Origin: an uncultured Eubacteriales bacterium
Lineage (GTDB): Bacteria > Bacillota > Clostridia > Oscillospirales > CAG-272
Length of the DNA: 55,961 nt
Assembly (NCBI GenBank): GCA_934373635.1
Contig: CAKROZ010000011.1
Coordinates: forward strand, 1 to 55,961
Direction of reading: 5' to 3'
A program made the translations under genes and the position numbers. The stretch's first letter is position 1; the number at the start of each line of letters is the position of its first letter. The notes beneath the pieces are model-generated. The model saw nothing but the letters and a program-made list of their open reading frames with translations, searched no databases and was not told the origin of the DNA. This document shows positions 43,124 through 51,032 of this stretch, piece by piece.

Positions 43124-43160
43124 AAAGCCCCGTATGTTGACCCGCATACGGGGCTTTTTT
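43124..43160 (+). terminator. terminator of rpsT
   Basis: AAAGCCCCGTATG with CATACGGGGCTTTTTT, 8-base loop. Confidence 0.92.
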
Positions 43161-43175
43161 CGTATTCCCGTCTCC

Positions 43176-43204
43176 TTGACAAGGGAAGAAGAATATGATA
43201 AAAT
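43176..43204 (+). promoter_or_regulatory. sigma-A-type promoter of dgt-like gene
   Basis: TTGACA (43176-43181), 17-base spacer, TAAAAT (43199-43204). Confidence 0.8.
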
Positions 43205-43236
43205 AGAGCCAACAAGCAGAATCGTGAGGAGGAAGT

Positions 43237-44448
43237 ATGCCGAAGTATGAGAAGCTGTCGCCCGAGCTGACCGAGCGCATCCGTGAAGACATCGCGCACG
43301 GGACACGCCCGAACTTCGCGGCAAAGGGTGCCGACGCCGTTCGTCGGAATCCGTCCTACGACAGGGAATCGGTCTGGCGCCCCGCGTATGTGCGGGACGT
43401 GGATAAGATCATGCACAGTCCCTATTACAACCGCTACACCGATAAGACACAGGTGTTTTCATTCTATAAAAACGACGACATCACCCGCCGTGCCCTGCAC
43501 GTACAGCTCGTCTCCCGCATCGCGCGCTCGATCGGCTCCGTCCTCGGACTGAACCTCGACCTCATCGAGGCGATCGCCCTCGGGCACGACATCGGGCACA
43601 CCCCCTTCGGACACGCGGGGGAGAGGTACCTCGACGAGGTGTATCACGCCGAGACGGGCAGGTATTTCAATCACAACGTGCACAGCGTCCGCGTCCTCGA
43701 CGGGATCTTCCCGCTGAATATTACGCTCGACACGCTCGACGGCATCATCGCGCACAACGGCGAGTTTGAGATGCACGAATACCGTCCCGAGAAGATGCCC
43801 GACTTCGAGACCTTTGACCGCGTGGTGGAATCCTGCTACGTCGACGAGAGCAACATCCTGAAGCTGATCCCCTCCACGCTCGAGGGGTGCGTCGTCCGCG
43901 TCAGCGACATCATCGCCTACCTCGGAAAGGATCGTCAGGACGCCATGCGCGCGAAGCTCATCTCCTCTGACGAGGCACTCGGCACCTCAGGCATCGGCAC
44001 CATCAACGCCGAGATCATCAACAATCTCGAGGTCAATATCATCGAGCACAGCTACGGAAAACCGTATATCCTCATGGACGAGGAGCACTATGCGGGTCTG
44101 AAGGAAGCAAAGAAGACGAATTACGAGCAGATCTATCATATGGAGAACGTCACGCACGTCCTCGACGGCACCGTGAAGCCGATGATGCAGAAGCTCTATT
44201 ATCATCTGCTCGACGATCTGAAACAGGGGAAGAAGAACTCCCCGATCTTCAAGCATCATATCGATTTCGTCATGCAGAATCACTACGCGGCGGATACGCC
44301 CTATATCGAGAACGAGCCGAACCGCATCGTGGTCGACTACATGGCGTCGATGACCGACGACTATTGCGCGGAGCTGTATGAATTCCTGTTTCCGAACAGC
44401 GAGCCGAAGATCCACTATCACGGCTATTTCGAAGATATTACCCTATAA
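43237..44448 (+). CDS. dgt: HD-domain dNTP triphosphohydrolase (dGTPase-like)
   Basis: 403 residues. HD motif in order: RRALHVQLVSRIARSIG (His), IALGHDIGHTPFGHAGE (HD), then VRVSDIIAYLGKD (Asp). This is the plan of dGTP triphosphohydrolase, which splits dNTPs to deoxynucleoside and triphosphate and balances dNTP pools; some relatives limit phage DNA synthesis. Such proteins are often made as hexamers needing metal. Good SD (GAGGAGG). Exact substrate preference unknown. Probably co-transcribed with the next gene, 9 bases downstream. Confidence 0.88.
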   Translation: MPKYEKLSPELTERIREDIAHGTRPNFAAKGADAVRRNPSYDRESVWRPAYVRDVDKIMHSPYYNRYTDKTQVFSFYKNDDITRRALHVQLVSRIARSIGSVLGLNLDLIEAIALGHDIGHTPFGHAGERYLDEVYHAETGRYFNHNVHSVRVLDGIFPLNITLDTLDGIIAHNGEFEMHEYRPEKMPDFETFDRVVESCYVDESNILKLIPSTLEGCVVRVSDIIAYLGKDRQDAMRAKLISSDEALGTSGIGTINAEIINNLEVNIIEHSYGKPYILMDEEHYAGLKEAKKTNYEQIYHMENVTHVLDGTVKPMMQKLYYHLLDDLKQGKKNSPIFKHHIDFVMQNHYAADTPYIENEPNRIVVDYMASMTDDYCAELYEFLFPNSEPKIHYHGYFEDITL

Positions 44449-44457
44449 GGAGACAGT

Positions 44458-45021
44458 ATGGAAGAAGAATATGAAAAAGACACCTTCTGCGAGGAGGAGA
44501 TCTTCGGGGAAGGACGCGGACGGATCGATGCGGCAATGGAACGGGAACTTCACGGCAGGCAGAGCGTCTATGCCCTGATCGCCCTGATCGTCGGTGCGAT
44601 CCTGCTCGGTGTGTACCTTGTGTTCGGCGTGATCCTTGACGGGACGGTCGCAAACGATCTTACCTTCCTGCTCTTTCTTTGCGGGGTGATCCCCTTTGCC
44701 GTCGGGCTTGTCTATACCATTACGTATGCACGGCTCCGCCGTGTCGCGGCGTGCGCCGCGGAAAACCGCTATCGCTTCGGTGCGGCGCGCTTTTATGTCA
44801 TCTCCCGCAGTGCCGCCGGGGAGCTGATCGGGAAGGCGCGGTATCGCTACGATGCCGTCACGAAGGTCGCAAAGAGTGAAAGGTATCTCTTCCTGACCGT
44901 GAGGACCGAGACGCAAAGCGGAATTTTTCCCGTACTCCGCGAGAGCATGAATGCGGAGACCGAACGCTTCCTTGCCGAGCGCATTTCTCTCGCACACCCG
45001 AAAGATCAAAAGAAAAAATAA
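44458..45021 (+). CDS. hypothetical membrane protein with YcxB-like domain
   Basis: 187 residues. Polar acidic N-terminus, then two close membrane helices (about 38-60 and 70-88), then a soluble domain with RFGAARFYVISRS and YRYDAVTKVAKSERYLFLTV, which resembles the YcxB-like/PH-like domain. Function not known. Starts nine bases after the dgt-like stop with AAGGAGA as SD. Confidence 0.65.
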   Translation: MEEEYEKDTFCEEEIFGEGRGRIDAAMERELHGRQSVYALIALIVGAILLGVYLVFGVILDGTVANDLTFLLFLCGVIPFAVGLVYTITYARLRRVAACAAENRYRFGAARFYVISRSAAGELIGKARYRYDAVTKVAKSERYLFLTVRTETQSGIFPVLRESMNAETERFLAERISLAHPKDQKKK

Positions 45022-45076
45022 GACAAGAATCGTCAAAATCTGTAAGAAAACAAAGATTTTTTCTCATGATGTGAAA

Positions 45077-45115
45077 AAAACGCGGAGCGCCCGAAACGGT
45101 GCGCCGCGTTTTTGT
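45077..45115 (+). terminator. terminator after 44458 gene
   Basis: AAAAACGCGGAGCGC / GCGCCGCGTTTTT with a bulged A, then T run. Confidence 0.82.
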
Positions 45116-45177
45116 AGCTTTGAGGGGAATAGGAAGGGACAGCCCTTTCCGTGAGAGTCTCTTTTCTCCGATAAGAA

Positions 45178-45218
45178 AACGCGAGAGCCGTCCGCATTCG
45201 GAGGGCTCTCGCGTTTTT
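45178..45218 (-). terminator. terminator of the 46507/45224 operon
   Basis: AACGCGAGAGCCGTCC with GGAGGGCTCTCGCGTTTTT around a 6-base loop; one mismatch. Works on the minus strand, with flanking A/T on both sides. Confidence 0.85.
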
Positions 45219-45223
45219 GAAGA

Positions 45224-46510
45224 TCATTCGTCGGAACGTCCGCTCGGGGCGTCGACTTCTTCTGCCCCGACGGGGGAGGCTTCGGTCTTTATGGCACCGT
45301 CGATCGGCAGCTGCTTTTTCTTTTGGAGAAAGCTTGCGATAAAATCGTAGACGGTGATGCCGACGCCGATGATGATATACAGGTAATAGGTCGAGAAGCG
45401 CCAGAAGATAACGACCCAGATCAGAATCGAGCTTGCGATATAGGAGAACGCCATCGTGACGGTACTCTCGATCGCACCGCTGTTGCCGGGAGTCGGAACG
45501 ACGGAGGAGGCGAAGGTCGCATAAGCGTTCAGCGCCATGACCTCGATCATTACGGCAAAGCCCGCGTCCGCACCGAGCCCGCCGAACGCCTTCATGATAA
45601 AGAAGGGAAGGGCGAAGGTGAGCGACAGCTCCACGATGCAGGAAAGGGAAAGAAGAACAAATTCGAACGGATGGCGCGCCATGATGGTGAAGGAGGAACG
45701 GAAGTCACGCACGACGTCGTACGCCTTGTTCATGGCGGCGTCCTTATTCTTGACGATACGGAGCTTATGCCCGGCACGGATGAGCCATTCGGTCAGCTTG
45801 TGCGAGAAGGTCGGGAAAATGACGAATCCGAAGATGAAGAGGGGCACGAGTGCGTTGAGACACCAGCCGATCCATCCCGCCACTTTCAGAAAGCCGCCCG
45901 TCGAGACAGAGGAGAGCGCGGAACCGCCGAGGATCATCGCGACCGCCGCGACGAAGAGCCACGCGCAGGTGTTGAAGGCGTATTTGATGAAGACGACCGC
46001 GGCGGAAAGCCCAACGGAAAAGCCCTTTTTGTGGAGGTAGTAGATCTGCATCGGCTGACCGCCCGTCGCGAAGGGGGTCACGTTGTCGTAGTATCTGCCG
46101 AGGAGTGCTACTTTGAGCGACACCCACGGGTGCGCCTCCTTCGTCGTTGCCGACAGAGCGATGAAATACTTCGCCGCGTCGATAAAGAGGATGAGCAGAA
46201 TGGCGACAAGCGTCAGAGAGCCGAAGAGGGGATCGAGCTGTGCGAGCACCTCGCCGAGGCTCTTTTGCTCGGAGGACATGCTGTTTCCGAGTTGAATCAT
46301 CATCACGACGCCGAAGGCGATGACGGCGAGGAGAAAGATCTTGCCGAGCCAGCTCTTTTTCTTGCTCTTCTTCGGGGGCGTCGGCGTGCTCTTGCCTTCA
46401 AAGTAAGAGTACGCCTCGCCGACATCGGTGCGTCCGCGTTTTTGCGGCGTCGGAGCGTGGCTTTCGGATCGGTTTTCGGTGTTGCTTCGGAAATGATCGT
46501 TTTTGTTCAT
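45224..46510 (-). CDS. flippase-like membrane protein (LPG synthase TM region, UPF0104)
   Basis: 428 residues. A polar, basic N-terminal ~50 residues is followed by about eight helices. YYDNVTPFATGGQPMQIYYLHKKG is the conserved signature of the MprF/YbhN-type flippase domain (PF03706). The domain alone, without the aminoacyl-transfer part, likely moves lipids between leaflets. It overlaps by four bases (ATGA) the upstream glycosyltransferase gene, which suggests flipping of the glycolipid that enzyme makes, an inference from coupling. Confidence 0.88.
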   Translation of the reverse strand: MNKNDHFRSNTENRSESHAPTPQKRGRTDVGEAYSYFEGKSTPTPPKKSKKKSWLGKIFLLAVIAFGVVMMIQLGNSMSSEQKSLGEVLAQLDPLFGSLTLVAILLILFIDAAKYFIALSATTKEAHPWVSLKVALLGRYYDNVTPFATGGQPMQIYYLHKKGFSVGLSAAVVFIKYAFNTCAWLFVAAVAMILGGSALSSVSTGGFLKVAGWIGWCLNALVPLFIFGFVIFPTFSHKLTEWLIRAGHKLRIVKNKDAAMNKAYDVVRDFRSSFTIMARHPFEFVLLSLSCIVELSLTFALPFFIMKAFGGLGADAGFAVMIEVMALNAYATFASSVVPTPGNSGAIESTVTMAFSYIASSILIWVVIFWRFSTYYLYIIIGVGITVYDFIASFLQKKKQLPIDGAIKTEASPVGAEEVDAPSGRSDE

Positions 46511-47733
46511 ACGGTACCTGTCTCGTGAATTTTCTCGGTGGCGGGGAATGCGACGGGGTGCTTTTCTTCATACAGTCGGAGATACAGCTCGTAGGAGTCG
46601 CCGATCGTCTTCTCCCAGCTGACGGCAAGGTCGCGCTGTGCCGCAAGGCAGATCTTCTCGTAGGCGTCGGGGTTGCGGAAAATCTCGCGGATCTTCTCGG
46701 CATACGCGTCGACGTCAGCCTCCGAAAGATAGCCGTCCACTCCGTCGGTCACGGTGCACGCGGTACGCGCGCCGCGCAGGAGCAGGGCGGGGGTCTTCTG
46801 CGATGCCGCCTCGATCTGCACGAGGCTCGACGCGTCGTAAAGGGAGGGGAAGGTAAAGAGGTCGGCTCTCGCGTAATGCTTCTTCATCTCTTCGCGGTCG
46901 CCGATGCGTCCCGTGAAGATCACGCGGTCGGCGATCCCGAGGCGGTGAATTCTGCGTCGGAGCGCTTCCTCGTCCTGTCCCGCGCCGATGAACATCAGGC
47001 GGTAGCCTCCCTCTTTTTTAAGCAGGCGGGCAAAGGCGTCGACAAGGAAGAAAATGTTCTTGATGCGATTCAGACGCCCGACGAAAAGCAGAAGCCGTTC
47101 GTCCTCTCCGATGCCGTATTTTTCGCCGATCTCGCGGCGCGCAGCCTCATAATTTTCGATCGGTTTCAGGTCGGTTCCGTTGTTCGCGACATCGACGGGA
47201 ACACGGATGCCGTAGTCCTCAACTGCCATGCTTTGTATACTTTTATTTACCGCAAGGCACCTGTCACACAGATTATAGACGCTGACGATGTGCCGATTCA
47301 GGAGGAACCTCGCGAAGCGTTTGTTGTGCGTTGCCATGTAAAGATCGCGATAATACTGACTGTGCACCGTACCGATGAGAGGGATGCCGCGCTCCCGCGC
47401 CACCTTCGCCGCGTACTTGCCGATCATAAACGGGGAATGGATGTGAATGACGTCGAGCTCCGCCGTGCGCAGCGCTTTCCGAAAGGCGGGGTCGAACTTC
47501 GGTGCCGGGATCGGGTAGTCGAAGCCCGGGAGCTTGACCTCCTTGCAGTAAACGACCTTGTAGGGGTGCTCGATCTCCTTCGACTTGCGGTTTCCGGCAC
47601 AGAACACGGTCACGTCGGCGTATTTCGAAAGCTCTTTCGCGTAATTGTCGACGACGAGAACGACGCCGTCCACCATCGGATAGAAGGTGTCGATAACGAG
47701 CCCGATCTTCAGTTTTTTCGGAGTTTCTTTCAT
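46507..47733 (-). CDS. GT4-family glycosyltransferase, diacylglycerol glucosyltransferase-like
   Basis: 408 residues. GT-B fold: N-terminal DTFYPMVDGVVLVVDNYAKEL and HIHSPFMIGKYAAKVARERGIPLIGTVHSQYY, C-terminal LFVGRLNRIKNIFFLVDAFA and the E-x7-E region SLVQIEAASQKTPALL. Strong resemblance to alpha-monoglucosyl-diacylglycerol synthase of Bacillota, which transfers glucose from UDP-glucose to diacylglycerol at the inner membrane face. Mannosyltransferase activity is the main alternative. SD GGGAGAGGA. A -10 TATAAT (minus, 47766-47771) lies 30 bases upstream but the -35 is poor. Confidence 0.87.
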   Translation of the reverse strand: MKETPKKLKIGLVIDTFYPMVDGVVLVVDNYAKELSKYADVTVFCAGNRKSKEIEHPYKVVYCKEVKLPGFDYPIPAPKFDPAFRKALRTAELDVIHIHSPFMIGKYAAKVARERGIPLIGTVHSQYYRDLYMATHNKRFARFLLNRHIVSVYNLCDRCLAVNKSIQSMAVEDYGIRVPVDVANNGTDLKPIENYEAARREIGEKYGIGEDERLLLFVGRLNRIKNIFFLVDAFARLLKKEGGYRLMFIGAGQDEEALRRRIHRLGIADRVIFTGRIGDREEMKKHYARADLFTFPSLYDASSLVQIEAASQKTPALLLRGARTACTVTDGVDGYLSEADVDAYAEKIREIFRNPDAYEKICLAAQRDLAVSWEKTIGDSYELYLRLYEEKHPVAFPATEKIHETGTV

Positions 47734-47935
47734 GAATATCCTCTCCCTTCCGAAAAATCGTATTCATTATAGCACAAAACATTCGTAAAAGGAAGGCGAA
47801 AACGGGGGATTTCACATTATTTCATGTTTTTAAGAATTTGTTTTTATATCTTCTCCCGCCTTTTTCCTCCCTTTGCGTCCCGCCCCGCCCGCACGCTTTT
47901 TTCACTTTCCGCGGAAAAAATTGTCTTCTTCCCGA

Positions 47936-47970
47936 TTGACAAGCTACGACTTTTATGATATAATATCATA
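47936..47970 (+). promoter_or_regulatory. perfect-consensus promoter with palindrome over -10, TerB operon
   Basis: TTGACA (47936-47941), 17-base spacer, TATAAT (47959-47964). A perfect inverted repeat, TATGATA-TAA-TATCATA (47954-47970), covers the -10 and start region. It could be a repressor site or coincidence of an AT-rich -10. Transcription would begin ~24 bases before the TerB gene. Confidence 0.7.
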
Positions 47971-47993
47971 TTAGCAAAAAGGAGGGAGAGCCG

Positions 47994-49658
47994 ATGAAAG
48001 AGAGCGAACGGGAAGCCGACGAATTCTGGGATATTTCCCGCCTTGTACCGAAGAAAAAAGAGCCGCTCGCGCCCTTTTCGACGAAGCCGAAGCTCACTCC
48101 CTTCACGGACGGCACGGCGGGGGAGGAGCGCTCGTCCGGTGTCTCCCCTCTGACATTTCCCGCCCGCACGGGCACCTTCCGCGAGGAGACCTACGTCCCC
48201 GATCGGAATCGGTTTCTCAAACGGATCACCGTCAGACATCGCGTCGACGGCTATGATTTTTACGAGAATTTCCGCCGCGCGGCACTGCTTTACTATGACG
48301 TGAAGGGGAGCGAGTGTCCCTTCGTTTCCTTCTATTCCTACATGCCGCAATACGCGCAGATGACGAAGGAGCAGAAGAGCTACTATTTCTACTGGCGCTC
48401 CGAGCTCCGCGCGGGACGTTACGGCAAGACCGAGCCTTCCTATATCTATCTTTACGTTTACGAGATTCTGAACCTCCCAGACAAGATCCCGCCCGTCTCG
48501 GGGCTTTCCTTGCTCTGCGACGTCTGGCGCGCTTACCGAAAGACACATCCGACGATCGATCGTTATTTTTCGGTCTGGGTGCAGGATTACTGCATGGTGC
48601 ATAAGCTCCCCTCCCCGGGGCATCTCATCGCGGACTTTCTCTTCGAGGCGGTCGCGGTCTCGGGCTTCCGCGAATTCTACCTTTCGGATTTCGACGGGGA
48701 GAGCGGCGTCGGCACCGAGGGGCTTCTCGCCTATCTTTCGGATTACGACTGGCGCACGGGACGGTATGCGGGCGGCGAGAGCCGCGCGGTCTATGAGACG
48801 TGTATGGTGCGGACACTCGGCGCCTATCTGACCGAGCTCTTCCGACGGGGCGACCTCTTTTCGGAGAACGCCGCGAGCGCCGTCATCCGCCGCGAGGCGT
48901 TCCCGTGCTCCCTCTGCACACACAGCGTCAAGTGTTCGCTCGAGATCGAGTATTACCCCCTCGGCGAGTCGACGGAGCTCCGCGCACTCGTGACGGGGGC
49001 GGTCAAGCATACCGAGAACCGCCTTCGCGCCGCGATGGGGGTGAAAAGTCGCCTGTCGGTCAAGAATTTTCCCGAGGACGCCGCCCGCCTTGTCGATCGG
49101 ATCTTCGACGCCCTCTTCGCCGCACACAAAAAGAAAAGCGCCGCGTCCGCCCTCCCCGAGTACGAGAAGCTTTACGATACGGGGAGCGAGACGCTCTCGA
49201 GCGAGGACGCCGAGACGATCGAACGCGCGTCGTGGGATACCACTCTTCGCCTTGTCGACGAAGAGGAGGCGCGCGAGCTGCTCTCCGCCTCCATAGAGAC
49301 GGAAGGGGAAGCGCACCCCGACGACGCACGAACACCCGCGCCTGAAAAGACGCCCTCCGACATCGGAAGCGCCACGGGCACGCCCGTAGCGGCAGAGCCT
49401 CACGCGGCACAACACGCGGAGTCGCACTTCGGACTTTCCCGCGCGGCGTGCGATTTTCTCCGCGCCGTCTATGAGGGAGACGAGGGAGCGGAAAAGGCAG
49501 CCGTCGCGGCATCGGGCGAGCTTGCCGAAGGACTGATCGAACAAATCAACGAGGCGTTCTCCGAGCATTTCGGAGACATCGTGATCGACTATGACGGCGC
49601 GGTTGCCGTGCCGATCGAAGATTACAGAGAGGATATCGAATCATGGCTGAAGAAGTAA
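47994..49658 (+). CDS. TerB_N/TerB_C domain protein
   Basis: 554 residues. Residues ~85-285 match the TerB_N plan: YDFYENFRRAALLYYDVKG, YSYMPQYAQMTKEQKSYYFYWR, then TEPSYIYLYVYEILNLP. A cysteine cluster CSLCTHSVKC (~306-315) could bind metal. Residues ~400-480 are an acidic, Ala/Pro-rich linker. TerB_C is at ~483-554: RAVYEGDEGAEKAA, then IEQINEAFSEHFGDIVIDYD and VPIEDYREDIESWL. No central TerB metal domain is seen. In comparative studies these domains occur beside DNA-processing ATPases and helicases; function is undefined. SD AAGGAGGG. The stop overlaps the ATPase gene by 16 bases. No signal peptide: cytoplasmic. Confidence 0.88.
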   Translation: MKESEREADEFWDISRLVPKKKEPLAPFSTKPKLTPFTDGTAGEERSSGVSPLTFPARTGTFREETYVPDRNRFLKRITVRHRVDGYDFYENFRRAALLYYDVKGSECPFVSFYSYMPQYAQMTKEQKSYYFYWRSELRAGRYGKTEPSYIYLYVYEILNLPDKIPPVSGLSLLCDVWRAYRKTHPTIDRYFSVWVQDYCMVHKLPSPGHLIADFLFEAVAVSGFREFYLSDFDGESGVGTEGLLAYLSDYDWRTGRYAGGESRAVYETCMVRTLGAYLTELFRRGDLFSENAASAVIRREAFPCSLCTHSVKCSLEIEYYPLGESTELRALVTGAVKHTENRLRAAMGVKSRLSVKNFPEDAARLVDRIFDALFAAHKKKSAASALPEYEKLYDTGSETLSSEDAETIERASWDTTLRLVDEEEARELLSASIETEGEAHPDDARTPAPEKTPSDIGSATGTPVAAEPHAAQHAESHFGLSRAACDFLRAVYEGDEGAEKAAVAASGELAEGLIEQINEAFSEHFGDIVIDYDGAVAVPIEDYREDIESWLKK

Positions 49659-51013
49659 ACGGCATCAAGGTGCCGAAGCGAATTCTGAACACTCTGCTCG
49701 CGTCTCTGACGGCGGGCGTCGTCCCGCGCACGGGTGCGCCCTATATCGCCATCGGACGCAAGGAGGAGATCGCCACCCTGCTCGACGACCTCGACACGGT
49801 CGGGGAAGGGGGCGCCGCCTGCCGCTTCCTTATCGGACGGTACGGGAGCGGTAAGAGCTTTCTGATCCAGCTTTTGCGCGGCTACGCGCTCGACCGCGGC
49901 TTTCTGACCGCGGACGCCGACCTCTCGCCCGAGCGCCGTCTCACGGGAGGTAGCGGCGCGGGACTTGCCACCTACCGCGAGTTGATGATGCACCTCTCGA
50001 GCAAGGCATCCCCCGAAGGGGGCGCGCTTTCCTCGGTGCTCTCGCGCCACTTCGTACAGATCAAAAACGAGATCGTCGCGGACGGCATCCTGCCCGAGGA
50101 CGAAGCCTTTGAAAAGGAACTCAAAAAGCGGGTCATTCTCACCCTCTCGGCATCCGAGGAGAGCGTCGGCGGCTTCGACTTCGCCCGCGTGCTCGGCGCG
50201 TATTACAGCGCGTCGCTTGCCGACGATGCCGAGAAAAAGAGCGCCTGCCTGCGTTGGCTTCGCGGAGAATTCGCGACACGCACGGAGGCAAAGGCGGCGC
50301 TCGGCTTTTCGGTTGGGACGGTCATCGGGGACGATAACTGGTATGATTTTATCAAGCTGTTTGCCGCCTTTTCGAGAAAGCTCGGTTATGCGGGACTCAT
50401 TCTCTTCATCGACGAGTGCATCGACCTTTATAAGATTCCGAACCGCATTTCCCGCGAGGCAAACTATGAGAAAATTCTCGCCGTCTTCAACGATACCATG
50501 CAGGGGCGCGCCTCCTCCCTCGGCGTGATCTTCGGCGGGACGCCGCAGTTTCTCGAGGACACGCGCCGCGGACTGTTCAGCTACGAGGCGCTTCGGAGCC
50601 GCCTGTCCGATTCCCGCTATGCGGAACTCGGCTACCGCGACCTGTCTTCTCCCGTTATCCGCCTTCGCAGACTCTCGAACAACGAGCTTTTGGCGCTCGT
50701 CAAGCGCCTGACAAAGCTCTATATGCAAAGGGAAGAGACGGACACACCGCCCCTGACCGATGAGCAGATCGAACGGTTTTTGCAGGTCTCCGTCTCCCGC
50801 GCCGGTGCGGAAGAGCTTCTGATGCCGCGTGAGATGATTCGTGACTATCTCTCCCTCTTAAACATCCTTCGTGACAACAAAGGTTTGCAATTTGACGATG
50901 TGATGAAGGATTTTGAGTCAAGACCGACAGAACCGGAAGCAAAAGAACCTTCCGCAGATCATGCGGAAAAAGAGAAAAAAACGAAGATCAGTCTGTTTGA
51001 TCTCGAATTCTGA
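49643..51013 (+). CDS. BrxD-like P-loop ATPase (DUF2791 family)
   Basis: 456 residues. N-terminal RILNTLLASLTAGVVPR, typical of BrxD. Walker A GRYGSGKS at 65-72, Walker B LILFIDECID near 252-261, sensor region GVIFGGTPQFLED, then a winged-helix-like end. BrxD (DUF2791) is an ATPase of type 2 BREX phage defence, usually beside helicase BrxHI; both appear here in the same order. The last ~35 residues are a charged tail ending KKTKISLFDLEF, a possible docking peptide. Overlaps the TerB gene by 16 bases. Likely forms an ATP-driven ring or loader with the two neighbours; inference. Confidence 0.88.
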   Translation: MAEEVNGIKVPKRILNTLLASLTAGVVPRTGAPYIAIGRKEEIATLLDDLDTVGEGGAACRFLIGRYGSGKSFLIQLLRGYALDRGFLTADADLSPERRLTGGSGAGLATYRELMMHLSSKASPEGGALSSVLSRHFVQIKNEIVADGILPEDEAFEKELKKRVILTLSASEESVGGFDFARVLGAYYSASLADDAEKKSACLRWLRGEFATRTEAKAALGFSVGTVIGDDNWYDFIKLFAAFSRKLGYAGLILFIDECIDLYKIPNRISREANYEKILAVFNDTMQGRASSLGVIFGGTPQFLEDTRRGLFSYEALRSRLSDSRYAELGYRDLSSPVIRLRRLSNNELLALVKRLTKLYMQREETDTPPLTDEQIERFLQVSVSRAGAEELLMPREMIRDYLSLLNILRDNKGLQFDDVMKDFESRPTEPEAKEPSADHAEKEKKTKISLFDLEF

Positions 51014-51032
51014 CAGGAGAAAGGAGGACGCC

